28,033 bases of DNA from a virus, in the IMG/VR virus record IMGVR_UViG_3300032523_000456, positions 1-28,033 of that record; one strand, 5' to 3'. The position numbers and the translations under genes were made by a program. Positions 1 through 5,900 of the stretch are shown piece after piece. Within the stretch, counting starts at the first letter, position 1, and each line of letters opens with the position of its first letter. Under the pieces are notes generated by a model that worked only from the letters and a program-made list of their open reading frames with translations, had not been told where the DNA came from and made no database searches.

Positions 1-10
1 CAGAGAGCAA

Positions 11-496
11 TCAATTCTCGCTGGGCTTCAAGCGCGTGGCGTTCTTGATCATATCCAGCGCGGCCTGCAGTGTCTTCAAGCCGTCGTCCGTCTTGATCTC
101 GATCGCAGCGCCGTCCTTGCCAGTGTGTTCGATCTTGGAGCGATCACTCCAATCATCGGGGAAGCGCGCAGACATCGAGCGGCTGTACAGGCCACCGTCG
201 ATGGACCGATTGCGCATGCCGTCGTAGCCCAGATCCTCCCAGTGCGCCTGCGAAAGCGAGCGCGCCTCTGCCATCGCGACCGAAAAGTCTGGGATGTCGC
301 GCATCCACTCGTGGACCGTGGACTTGGCCACATGGAAGTCTGCAGCGATCTGGCAGAGGCTCTTGCCCAGAGCTCCGAGCTCAACGGCGCGCGCGCAGAA
401 CTCGCTCTTGTACACCGTCGGGCGGCCGAACACGTAGCCGGGTGGCTTGGGAGCCGCCACGATTGCCGCGAGCTTTTTCGTTTTCTTTTTAGCCAT
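11..496 (-). CDS. terminase small subunit-like DNA-binding protein
   Basis: 161 residues. After a Lys-rich start comes a GRPTVY motif (about residues 24-29), then a helix-turn-helix around residues 45-65 (KSLCQIAADFHVAKSTVHEWM region) and a segment with SQAHWEDLG. This order is typical of phage terminase small subunits, which bind the packaging site and recruit the large ATPase/nuclease subunit; the large subunit would lie beyond the left edge. I chose the ATG at 496 (MAKKK) rather than the longer open frame to 565, because the extra residues look non-coding and would run into the small gene at 531-608. It is last of three visible genes in the leftward operon. Family assignment is by motif memory; a generic HTH regulator is the main alternative. 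Confidence 0.72.
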   Translation of the reverse strand: MAKKKTKKLAAIVAAPKPPGYVFGRPTVYKSEFCARAVELGALGKSLCQIAADFHVAKSTVHEWMRDIPDFSVAMAEARSLSQAHWEDLGYDGMRNRSIDGGLYSRSMSARFPDDWSDRSKIEHTGKDGAAIEIKTDDGLKTLQAALDMIKNATRLKPSEN

Positions 497-530
497 AGCC
501 CACACCAATACTATCTCGGACGGCCATGCG

Positions 531-608
531 TCAACGGTGCAGAGCCCAGAGCACGACGGACACAATGACCACCGCCCAGATGGCGCAGCCTATTGGCGCG
601 TCGCTCAT
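531..608 (-). CDS. 25-residue single-pass membrane peptide
   Basis: A short gene: ATG at 608-606, TGA at 533-531. Its peptide begins MSDAPIG and is then almost entirely hydrophobic (CAIWAVVIVSVVLWAL), ending LHR, so it is a single membrane helix. Its ATG overlaps the TGA of the upstream AP2-domain gene as ATGA, which implies translational coupling. It sits between that gene and the terminase-like gene. Tiny membrane proteins in late operons can be holin-like, but at 25 residues nothing more specific can be claimed. Function unknown. The ATGA overlap and clean hydrophobic block argue against a chance frame. Confidence 0.55.
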   Translation of the reverse strand: MSDAPIGCAIWAVVIVSVVLWALHR

Positions 609-1369
609 ACCAGATCAGCGCCTCCGCGCTGCTTGTCCAACATCAACTGCCAGCGGCGACGCGCCTCTGTCTCGCCCAGATCGTCTATCATGCTCGCACA
701 CAACCTGTCGGCCGGATCAAAGGGGCGGCACATCGGGTCCGCAGCCACCGCGTCGCCAATGTGCGCCACGATCTGGGCCTCGGCCCGCACCCTCGGTGTC
801 GCCGGACGCACCTCAGTCCCGGCGTCCGCATCCTTGCGCTGGCCTCGATGCGCGTCGCATGTGCGCGTGATGCCAGACAGTGTCCGAGCCCTAGCCAGCG
901 TGCGCGTGTGATAAGATACTCCGCACACTGCACACTCCGAAGTCCAACGCAGGAAGAGCCAGTTCCGCTTCGGACCCCCCTCACGTTTCTTGAAGTAATT
1001 CTTTCCCACCACCTCGAAGACCTGATCGTCAGGCGTGACGAACAACTCACCCACCGCAGGGTGACCATACTGATCCTTCGCGCAGTTCTCGTGGAAGTCC
1101 GCATAGCACTTGGGCATCGTCCACCTCTCAGGGTCAGACGGCACGCCACCAGATCGCCTCACAGGGTTGTCACGGCGCACCGACTGGTAAGCCGCCGACG
1201 CACCCTCCACTGTCCGAAACGACCCCAGCCACCTCCTCTCGCCCGCTACCATGACCACAGACGTGAAGCGGTCAATCCGCCTGTCATACGTCACGCCGCG
1301 ATGCTCGGCCGCCATGGCGCGCTTCTGTTCGAGGGTAAAATCTTGCAATAATGCTTCGTCCTTCGACAT
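605..1369 (-). CDS. AP2-domain protein with C-terminal zinc-binding motif
   Basis: 254 residues. Residues about 24-65 match the AP2/ERF-like fold: GVTYDRR, then RFTSVVMVAGERRWLGSF, then TVEGASAAYQSV, the usual three strands plus helix. Further on C146-X2-C149 and C171-X2-H174 could form a zinc site. In phages AP2 domains are common in homing endonucleases and DNA-binding proteins; no HNH motif is evident here, so a DNA-binding or regulatory role is more likely (inference). It is the first gene of the leftward operon, directly behind a possible promoter, and its stop overlaps the start of the 25-residue membrane peptide. Confidence 0.6.
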   Translation of the reverse strand: MSKDEALLQDFTLEQKRAMAAEHRGVTYDRRIDRFTSVVMVAGERRWLGSFRTVEGASAAYQSVRRDNPVRRSGGVPSDPERWTMPKCYADFHENCAKDQYGHPAVGELFVTPDDQVFEVVGKNYFKKREGGPKRNWLFLRWTSECAVCGVSYHTRTLARARTLSGITRTCDAHRGQRKDADAGTEVRPATPRVRAEAQIVAHIGDAVAADPMCRPFDPADRLCASMIDDLGETEARRRWQLMLDKQRGGADLV

Positions 1370-1393
1370 CCTGTACCCCCGTGCTGGTGGTCC

Positions 1394-1423
1394 CTTCTAC
1401 AGACAGGGTTTTCACTCTGTCAA
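1394..1423 (-). promoter_or_regulatory. possible sigma70-type promoter of the leftward operon
   Basis: On the minus strand TTGACA (1423-1418) is followed after 18 bases by TAGAAG (1399-1394), 25 bases upstream of the AP2-gene ATG. The -35 is perfect, the -10 only 4/6. The -35 overlaps a small GACAG/CTGTC dyad (1402-1406 and 1417-1421) that could be an operator. Confidence 0.4.
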
Positions 1424-1444
1424 GTGAGCAACACTTTAACCGCA

Positions 1445-1474
1445 TGTGCATCCACATAGATAGTGGGATGCACA
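1445..1474. promoter_or_regulatory. 9-bp inverted repeat, candidate operator
   Basis: TGTGCATCC (1445-1453) and GGATGCACA (1466-1474) are perfect inverted arms around a 12-base centre. Arm centres are 21 bases apart, two helical turns, which suits a dimeric DNA-binding protein better than a terminator; no T-run follows on either strand. It lies just upstream of the leftward -35 box. Confidence 0.45.
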
Positions 1475-1655
1475 CACGTTGCAGTGGTTCGCAGAGTTTT
1501 GCCGACCAGAGCCCATTTGTTGCAAACACTGTGCAGATTACGACCATCCAATTGGTTTGATTATCCTATTCCGTTTTCCTGATCAACCTGCAGACTGTAT
1601 GCAGAGCGTAACTATCCTACTGATCTCATTGGCGTAATTAACCCCCCGCCCCACC

Positions 1656-1680
1656 TGCAGAGCAAACCACCCACTCTGCA
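1656..1680. promoter_or_regulatory. 7-bp inverted repeat upstream of the first early promoter
   Basis: TGCAGAG (1656-1662) and CTCTGCA (1674-1680) form a perfect dyad with an 11-base centre, ending 16 bases before the TTGACG of the 1697 promoter. TGCAGA also occurs nearby at about 1533, 1590 and 1599, so several sites of one binding protein are possible. Confidence 0.35.
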
Positions 1681-1696
1681 CCCCCGAAAATAGATG

Positions 1697-1740
1697 TTGA
1701 CGCCCACCCCGATATAGACCATATTGATCTCCAGCAACGA
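1697..1740 (+). promoter_or_regulatory. early promoter and leader cassette, copy 1
   Basis: TTGACG (1697-1702), 17-base spacer, CATATT (1720-1725), then 8 bases later GCAACGA (1734-1740), where the transcript would be expected to start, and a GAGGA ribosome-binding site before the ATG at 1756. Shares GATATA and CAGCAACGAGAC with the other copies. Confidence 0.55.
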
Positions 1741-1755
1741 GACGAGGACTACCCG

Positions 1756-2103
1756 ATGACCAAGCGCCAGCCCCGCTGCTCCTCCTGCCGCCACGGCGAG
1801 ATCAACTGCCCGGCAGACGTTCAGGTCTCGGGCAAGACCCCCGAGGGCCGCCCCTTCCGCGCCAACGTCTGCCTCGGGCACCTCGACTTGCTGGAGCTTG
1901 ACGGCTACGACGTGCGCCTGACGGCCTACTTCAGCGACCTGCCCGAGGTGCTGGCCTACAAGGCGGCCGCCGTGTGGGAACGCTACGTGGCCGCCAAGGC
2001 CCGCGCCAAGACCTACCCCACGGGCAGCGCCGCCCGCCTGCAGGGCATGAACGCCGCGCTGGCGCTCCACGCCCAGTGGCTGAACCTCGTGCCGGGGGTC
2101 TGA
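1756..2103 (+). CDS. hypothetical early protein with Cys/His cluster
   Basis: 115 residues, not recognised. The N-terminus has CSSC at residues 8-11 and a further Cys in GEINC, followed around residues 39-43 by VCLGH, so a small zinc site is plausible. The C-terminal half is helical and Ala-rich. RBS GAGGA lies 9 bases before the ATG. It is the first gene of the rightward early region, directly behind promoter copy 1. Position suggests an immediate-early host-takeover or regulatory protein, but no function can be assigned. Confidence 0.65.
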   Translation: MTKRQPRCSSCRHGEINCPADVQVSGKTPEGRPFRANVCLGHLDLLELDGYDVRLTAYFSDLPEVLAYKAAAVWERYVAAKARAKTYPTGSAARLQGMNAALALHAQWLNLVPGV

Positions 2104-2112
2104 AAATAGTTC

Positions 2113-2155
2113 TTGCTATCCTCTGCGATATGTGTATACTCCTTGTCAGCAACGA
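2113..2155 (+). promoter_or_regulatory. early promoter and leader cassette, copy 2
   Basis: TTGCTA (2113-2118), 16-base spacer, TATACT (2135-2140), then 8 bases and GCAACGA (2149-2155), followed by AAAAGGAC before the ATG at 2173. The spacer word TATCCTCTGCGATATG is almost identical in copy 3. Confidence 0.72.
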
Positions 2156-2172
2156 GACAAAAGGACTTCCAC

Positions 2173-2262
2173 ATGACCCTCTTCCGCCGCCTCCTGACCG
2201 TCCTCGACGTCTGGGCCGACACGTTCAACGTCCTTGAGATCGACAACACGGAGCTGTTCTAA
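2173..2262 (+). CDS. 29-residue early peptide
   Basis: ATG at 2173, TAA at 2260-2262. The peptide MTLFRRLLTVLDVWADTF followed by NVLEIDNTELF is amphipathic with a basic start and acidic tail. It stands directly behind promoter copy 2 and an AAAAGGAC ribosome-binding site, and its stop overlaps the next ATG (TAATG), so it is either a real small protein or a leader peptide coupling translation of the gene at 2262. Not recognised. Confidence 0.5.
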   Translation: MTLFRRLLTVLDVWADTFNVLEIDNTELF

Positions 2263-2525
2263 TGAACATCCAGACCACCACCGACGCCCGCGCCATTGGC
2301 GCTCCCGCTAGCTCCTACACGTGCCGCCTCGTGGACGCCGACGGCGTCGAGGTCAGCCTGCCCCACCGCGCCAAGGCGTGGGACGGCAGCGAGTACACGA
2401 TCGACAGCTTCAAGCCGTCGCGGTTCCAGAACAACCCCGGCTACCTCTACACGCGCGGCCCGCGCGGCCACGAGACGCTCGTGCCGTCCTGCTTCAAGCT
2501 CGCCATCATCTTTCAGGAGATCTGA
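2262..2525 (+). CDS. hypothetical early protein
   Basis: 87 residues, not recognised. Predicted mostly beta: SSYTCRLVDADGVEVSLP, then YTIDSFKPSR and GHETLVPSCFKLAIIF. No signal peptide or membrane helix. Its ATG overlaps the stop of the 29-residue peptide (TAATG), so both are probably translated from one mRNA starting near 2149. A run of nine C residues (2527-2535) follows its stop. Confidence 0.62.
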   Translation: MNIQTTTDARAIGAPASSYTCRLVDADGVEVSLPHRAKAWDGSEYTIDSFKPSRFQNNPGYLYTRGPRGHETLVPSCFKLAIIFQEI

Positions 2526-2535
2526 ACCCCCCCCC

Positions 2536-2576
2536 TTGTTATCCTCTCCGATATGTATATATTAACTGGGCAACGA
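2536..2576 (+). promoter_or_regulatory. early promoter and leader cassette, copy 3
   Basis: TTGTTA (2536-2541), 16-base spacer, TATATT (2558-2563), 6 bases, GCAACGA (2570-2576), then ACAGGAC before the ATG at 2595. It is immediately preceded by nine C residues. Confidence 0.72.
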
Positions 2577-2594
2577 GAAAACAGGACTTCAGAC

Positions 2595-2864
2595 ATGATC
2601 ACCCGCACCACCCACACTGTTGACGGCATCGCGCTGGAAGTCGTGCGCGGCCCGTCCGGTGCCAACATCCTGCGCGACGGCAAGTCCGTCGCCCACGCCC
2701 GTCCGCGTCGCGGCGTCTGGCTGATCACTGTGCCCGGCCACATCTGGCCCGTGACCCCCGGCATGAACAGCGCCCGCTTCGACATCACCGAGACACCCTG
2801 CAAAGCATTCCCCTCACGCGCAGCCGCGCTGGCCGAAGTCGCCCGCATCCTGAAAGGAAACTGA
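2595..2864 (+). CDS. hypothetical early protein
   Basis: 89 residues from MITRTTHTVDG. Not recognised. Beta-rich N-terminal half (TVDGIALEVVRGPSGANILRD region) and a C-terminal helix ending ALAEVARILKGN. The open frame extends upstream to 2553, but that would put the start inside the promoter; the ATG at 2595 sits behind the AGGAC ribosome-binding site of the leader cassette. It probably forms an operon with the gene at 2867. Confidence 0.62.
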   Translation: MITRTTHTVDGIALEVVRGPSGANILRDGKSVAHARPRRGVWLITVPGHIWPVTPGMNSARFDITETPCKAFPSRAAALAEVARILKGN

Positions 2865-2866
2865 TC

Positions 2867-3070
2867 ATGACCACCCAACTCAGCCAATACCGCGCCAAGA
2901 CCGACGCCGAGCTGCTGTACATCGCCAAGGACGCCCACGCGGCGGCCGTCGCCATGCAGCCCATCAACCCGCAGGCCGAGGCCAAGTACTTGGATCAGGT
3001 CAACGACGCCTGCAGCGTGCTGTTCGAGCGCCGCCGCGCCGAGCGCCGCGCCGCCAAGCAGGAGGCCTGA
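2867..3070 (+). CDS. small helical hypothetical protein
   Basis: 67 residues, not recognised. Almost entirely helical and charged, ending in a basic segment (FERRRAERRAAKQEA). Begins 2 bases after the preceding stop, with AAAGGAAA as ribosome-binding site. No membrane segment. Short helical proteins like this in phage early operons often bind and inhibit host proteins, but nothing here shows a partner. Confidence 0.58.
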   Translation: MTTQLSQYRAKTDAELLYIAKDAHAAAVAMQPINPQAEAKYLDQVNDACSVLFERRRAERRAAKQEA

Positions 3071-3095
3071 TACGCCAGCCCATGCAACAAGCCAC

Positions 3096-3141
3096 TTGAC
3101 CGCCTGCAACAAACCGCTTACCGTACGCAAATCAGCAACGA
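3096..3141 (+). promoter_or_regulatory. early promoter and leader cassette, copy 4 (weak -10)
   Basis: TTGACC (3096-3101) is followed at 17 bases by TACCGT (3119-3124), a poor -10. GCAACGA (3135-3141) and AAAAGGAC follow before the ATG at 3160. The leader half is well conserved, the promoter half weak. Confidence 0.42.
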
Positions 3142-3159
3142 ACCAAAAGGACAACAATC

Positions 3160-3471
3160 ATGAGCAATCAAATCGCCGCCCGCGTCATCGCCGCAACGTC
3201 ACCCGTTGACCGTCTCGGCGCACTGCGCGCCCAGATCGCCGCGTTGGAAAAGATCGAGACGGTTCTGGTCGAGGAGATCAAGGGCTGGGGCGCGGGCGTG
3301 TATCCCGCTGACGTCTTCAGCGCCACCGTCGGCGAGCCCACCAGCCGCGACACGTTCGACGCCGCCAAGGCCAAGAAGCGCCTGAGCCAGCTCGGCGCGT
3401 CCGACGAGTGGATCGCCAACTGCGTCAAGACGGGCGCGCCCTCGTCGCGCCTCACCCTGACGGACCTCTAG
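3160..3471 (+). CDS. hypothetical phage early protein (helical N-terminus, Gly-Val-Tyr motif)
   Basis: 103 residues. A helix (DRLGALRAQIAALEKIETVL) leads into EEIKGWGAGVYPADVFSATVGE and SRDTFDAAKAKKRLSQLG. This layout, a coiled helix then a short strand with G-x-Y then D-x-x-x-A-K, recurs in small early proteins of alphaproteobacterial phages; I recognise the pattern but know no function. Good AAAAGGACAA ribosome-binding site from leader copy 4. Confidence 0.6.
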   Translation: MSNQIAARVIAATSPVDRLGALRAQIAALEKIETVLVEEIKGWGAGVYPADVFSATVGEPTSRDTFDAAKAKKRLSQLGASDEWIANCVKTGAPSSRLTLTDL

Positions 3472-3473
3472 CG

Positions 3474-3689
3474 ATGGCCAAGAAAACACCAAAGCCCGGT
3501 GCCGCCTACTACGAGGGCGGCTACCGCCTCGTCCAGAACGGCGCGCCCATCCGCGTCGCCGCATGGGTCAAGGATTTATCGCCCAACGCCCGCGCCATGA
3601 TGGGCAAGGGATCGGACGCCAAGCCCAACTCGCCGGAGGTGCAGGCGCAGCGCCACCCCCAGACCACCTACCTGCCGCCGGAGAAATAG
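3474..3689 (+). CDS. small basic hypothetical protein
   Basis: 71 residues from MAKKTPKPGAAYYEGGYRLV. Not recognised. Basic, Gly/Pro-rich, probably poorly structured at its ends. The frame opens at 3408, but the region before 3474 overlaps the preceding gene; ATG 3474 starts 2 bases after that gene's TAG. There is no strong ribosome-binding site, suggesting translation by termination-reinitiation. Confidence 0.55.
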   Translation: MAKKTPKPGAAYYEGGYRLVQNGAPIRVAAWVKDLSPNARAMMGKGSDAKPNSPEVQAQRHPQTTYLPPEK

Positions 3690-3693
3690 AGCC

Positions 3694-3852
3694 ATGAGCG
3701 CATCATCCGACTACTTCATCCAGCACCAGCAGGACATCTGCGACCGCTTCGTCGGCGGCGACCTCGATCGGCAGGAGGCCCATCAGGCGCTCGTGCGCAT
3801 GGGCTTCGACCCGCACGAGGCGAAAGATCTGCTGGACGAGGCCGTGGCGTGA
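3694..3852 (+). CDS. 52-residue hypothetical protein
   Basis: ATG 3694, TGA 3850-3852. The peptide MSASSDYFIQHQQDICDRF continues into LDRQEAHQALVRMGFDPHEAKDLLDEAVA. The second half has the helix-loop-helix look of a small three-helix (UBA-like) bundle, with MGFDPHEAKDLL resembling the MGF loop of such folds. No assigned function. Its TGA overlaps the next gene's GTG (GTGA). Confidence 0.55.
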   Translation: MSASSDYFIQHQQDICDRFVGGDLDRQEAHQALVRMGFDPHEAKDLLDEAVA

Positions 3853-4100
3853 CCGTCGGACCCCTCCCCACCATCCATCTGGGCGGCACATCCGCGCGGG
3901 CGCTCTTTGATCAGTACCTGACAGCCGCAGAGGCTGTCAGGGCTGCTCTTGAGGCCCTGCCGCAGGCCGCGCCGCACATGCGCGACTACATCGGCAGGGA
4001 CGACGACTTCCGCGCTGCGGAGGCCGCCCACGCCGTGAGGCGCGTGCTGCTCAAGCAGGTCAAGAGCGAGCTGTTCGCTCTCGCATCGCACGTGGCGTAA
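3849..4100 (+). CDS. hypothetical helical protein, GTG start
   Basis: 83 residues starting at GTG 3849, which overlaps the preceding TGA by GTGA. Not recognised. Mainly helical: SARALFDQYLTAAEAVRAAL and FRAAEAAHAVRRVLLKQV. The GTGA junction is used again at 5348 and 5897 in this phage, which supports the start. Co-translated with its upstream neighbour; no membrane segment or metal motif. Confidence 0.6.
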   Translation: MTVGPLPTIHLGGTSARALFDQYLTAAEAVRAALEALPQAAPHMRDYIGRDDDFRAAEAAHAVRRVLLKQVKSELFALASHVA

Positions 4101-4132
4101 CGAGAACCGGAAACGAAACGGAGTAAACTGAA

Positions 4133-4453
4133 ATGGCAAAGACGATGATGGAAATCCGCGCCCGGCTGTACGTGCTGGCGACGGATCTGAATTGCGCAGA
4201 GTTGAAGCAACTGGCGGACGCCACGAAGCGACGTTTCTTTGGTCGCGTTGCGCCGACACGTCAGGCGAAGATCACGCGTGACATGGTGGCGGAGGTGCGC
4301 GCGGCGTACAAACTGGATCCGAAGATCAGTCAGCGTGCGCTGGCGGCGCGCTTCAAGATAGATCAGGGCCGCGTCAACGAAATCCTGCACGGTTATCGAG
4401 ACGGCACGCCCTTCCGGCTGGACCGCGTCACACCCAAGAAAAGGACACGCTAA
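4133..4453 (+). CDS. helix-turn-helix protein
   Basis: 106 residues. Residues about 45-88 read KITRDMVAEVRAAYKLDP, then ISQRALAARFKIDQGRVNEIL, a helix-turn-helix of the resolvase/HTH_38 type common in phage regulators and homing-endonuclease-associated proteins. The ends are basic (RVTPKKRTR). Likely a DNA-binding regulator of early genes (inference). GGAG 9-10 bases before the ATG is the ribosome-binding site. It heads a cluster with the small zinc-ribbon-like and membrane proteins that follow. Confidence 0.6.
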   Translation: MAKTMMEIRARLYVLATDLNCAELKQLADATKRRFFGRVAPTRQAKITRDMVAEVRAAYKLDPKISQRALAARFKIDQGRVNEILHGYRDGTPFRLDRVTPKKRTR

Positions 4454-4456
4454 GCC

Positions 4457-4633
4457 ATGGCACTGATGCACAAACACACCTGCCCATATTGCAAGGGCGA
4501 AGGCTTCGTGAGCAAGGCCAAGGCTGGGAAGGTTCTGGTCGCTCGCGATCGCACAAAGTTCAACGCATCGATGGTGTCGGTCAACGCCGCATACCGCGCC
4601 CGTCAGAAGGCTAAGAAGGCACTTGAGAAGTAG
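4457..4633 (+). CDS. 58-residue protein with CPYC motif
   Basis: ATG 4457, TAG 4631-4633. MALMHKHTCPYCKGEGF contains CPYC with nearby His residues; the rest is Lys/Arg/Ala-rich and helical (AAYRARQKAKKALEK). Only one CXXC pair is present, so a full zinc ribbon would need a dimer or the His residues. A small nucleic-acid-binding protein is plausible. It starts 3 bases after the HTH gene stop. Not recognised. Confidence 0.55.
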   Translation: MALMHKHTCPYCKGEGFVSKAKAGKVLVARDRTKFNASMVSVNAAYRARQKAKKALEK

Positions 4634-4674
4634 AGACTGGAGAATTAACAATCCAACAGGCCGGGAGAACAACC

Positions 4675-4842
4675 ATGACAAAACGCAACTGGGGCATCAC
4701 TGGTAAATGTTACGAGCCGCCGCCCTTACCGAGCGGCCGCAGTCGCCGCGTGGAGCGTATCAACCACGTGCTGGCGTCGCTGTTGATCATCATCGTGGCG
4801 GTGGGGTCGTTGTTGATCCTGCTGGAAATTGTGAGGACATAA
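4675..4842 (+). CDS. 55-residue single-pass membrane protein
   Basis: ATG 4675, TAA 4840-4842. A basic cytoplasmic N-terminus (MTKRNWGITGKCYEPPPLPS then RSRRVERIN) precedes one clear transmembrane helix (VLASLLIIIVAVGSLLILL) and a short EIVRT tail. The positive-inside rule puts the N-terminus in the cytoplasm. GGGAG lies upstream of the ATG. It is followed after 2 bases by the gcrA-like gene. Could be a superinfection-exclusion or membrane-takeover peptide; nothing proves it. Confidence 0.58.
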   Translation: MTKRNWGITGKCYEPPPLPSGRSRRVERINHVLASLLIIIVAVGSLLILLEIVRT

Positions 4843-4844
4843 CT

Positions 4845-5351
4845 GTGGCAACCGTATCTGACTGGACTGACGACAAGGTGAAGGTGCTGGAGACGCTCTG
4901 GGCGAATGGCCTGACGTCTGCCGCGATCGGCAAGGTGCTCGGCAAGACGCGCAATGCTGTGCTGGGCAAGGCTCACCGCCTCGCCCTGCCCCAGCGTTTT
5001 ATCGCCAGCGCCAAGCCCCGCTCATGCGAGCGCGTGCTGGAGACGCCACCGCGCATGCGCCCCGAGAAGATCGCGCCGAGCGCCCACAACAAGCCCGCAA
5101 AGCTCATGGCCGGTGATCGCAATCTGCGCCTGCGTACCGCCCCGCAGAACGAGGTCGCGGTTGGCGAGGTAGACATCATGGCCCTGCGCGAGTGGCACTG
5201 CCGCTGGCCGCGCATCGAGCCGTCTGCGCCCGGAGGTCATATGTATTGCGGGGGCCAGAGACAAAACGTGGGATCGTACTGTGCGGAGCACGCCGCCATC
5301 GCCTATCAACCAGCCAAGCCGCAGCGCGTCGCCGCGACGAGGGCAACGTGA
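4845..5351 (+). CDS. gcrA-like: GcrA-like cell-cycle regulator
   Basis: 168 residues from GTG 4845. The N-terminus (WTDDKVKVLETLWANGLTSA, then IGKVLGKTRNAVLGKAHRL, residues 7-46) is the GcrA helix-turn-helix, and the C-terminus has the family's Cys-rich end: WHCRWP, MYCGG, YCAEHAAIAYQP (residues about 117-156). In Caulobacter GcrA binds sigma70-RNA polymerase and activates promoters carrying CcrM-methylated GANTC. Length fits the family. The frame opens at 4707 but the upstream part overlaps the membrane-protein gene in another frame. A phage copy could redirect host polymerase. The window has no GANTC, so its own promoters cannot be ordinary GcrA targets. Confidence 0.85.
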   Translation: MATVSDWTDDKVKVLETLWANGLTSAAIGKVLGKTRNAVLGKAHRLALPQRFIASAKPRSCERVLETPPRMRPEKIAPSAHNKPAKLMAGDRNLRLRTAPQNEVAVGEVDIMALREWHCRWPRIEPSAPGGHMYCGGQRQNVGSYCAEHAAIAYQPAKPQRVAATRAT

Positions 5352-5662
5352 CCACACCAGCATACCACCGCCCCACCAGCATACGCTCGCACCACACACT
5401 GCTGGCCGAGCAGCGCGCAGAGCAACGCCAACGCCTGTCCATGTACACGGCAGAGGAGCTGCGCCAGCGGCAAAACGAACTGGCCACACGCAGGCAGTTA
5501 GACGAGGCGCACCAGAGGCGCATCGGCTACATGACGTCGGCCCGGCCTGATAGCGTCGCGCTGGTGCGCTACAGCAACTCGCGCGGCATGAGCAAGCAGG
5601 CCATGGATCGGATCTGGGGCCGGGTGTTTGTTGACGCAGTGCTGCTCCAATCTCAACGGTGA
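5348..5662 (+). CDS. hypothetical coiled-coil protein, GTG start
   Basis: 104 residues from GTG 5348, overlapping the GcrA stop as GTGA. The central part is a long, charged, Gln/Glu/Arg-rich helix (LLAEQRAEQRQRLSMYTAEE, then LRQRQNELATRRQL) that could form a coiled coil. C-terminal GRVFVDAVLL. Not recognised. Tight coupling to GcrA suggests expression in a fixed ratio with it. Confidence 0.6.
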   Translation: MTTPAYHRPTSIRSHHTLLAEQRAEQRQRLSMYTAEELRQRQNELATRRQLDEAHQRRIGYMTSARPDSVALVRYSNSRGMSKQAMDRIWGRVFVDAVLLQSQR

Positions 5663-5675
5663 ACAAGGAGACGTT

Positions 5676-5900
5676 ATGCAGAAACTCAACCTGACCATCG
5701 TGCCGCCCGCCAAGCGGGCGCACGTCTACAACAACGAGCAAGGCATGCGGCGCATGCTGCGGCTCAAGAAGTCGCTGCTGGCGGCCGCCGCGCAGTACGT
5801 GCGCGACGGCGCGACCGGCACACGCAATGATCGCGTGCGGGCCAGCAGCGAAGCCACGGGCATCCCACGCAACCTGATCGAGATCGCGGTGGGCAAGTGA
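5676..5900 (+). CDS. hypothetical basic protein
   Basis: 74 residues from ATG 5676 behind one of the best ribosome-binding sites of the window (AAGGAG, 5 bases before ATG). The frame could start at a TTG at 5628 but that has no such site. Basic helical protein: RMLRLKKSLLAAAAQYVRDG, then ASSEATGIPRNLIEIAVGK, the latter resembling the second half of a small HTH. Possibly nucleic-acid-binding. Not recognised. Its TGA overlaps the next GTG. Confidence 0.6.
   Translation: MQKLNLTIVPPAKRAHVYNNEQGMRRMLRLKKSLLAAAAQYVRDGATGTRNDRVRASSEATGIPRNLIEIAVGK

Larger units (their letters stand above)
1370..1755. other. divergent intergenic control region
   Basis: The only gene-free stretch over 300 bases. 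It separates the leftward AP2-terminase operon from the rightward early genes. It holds facing promoters (1418 region leftward, 1697 region rightward), two inverted repeats (1445-1474 and 1656-1680), several CTGCAGA-type words, and TATCCT words at about 1563 and 1613 that recur in the early promoters at 2117 and 2540. It is more AT-rich than the flanking genes. No convincing ORF or RNA gene. A replication origin here is possible but not shown. Confidence 0.6.

Noticed and set aside
1351-1560. 69-residue plus-strand open frame in the divergent region
   Set aside because: No ribosome-binding site, Cys/Ser/Thr-rich random composition, and it runs through the promoter and dyad.
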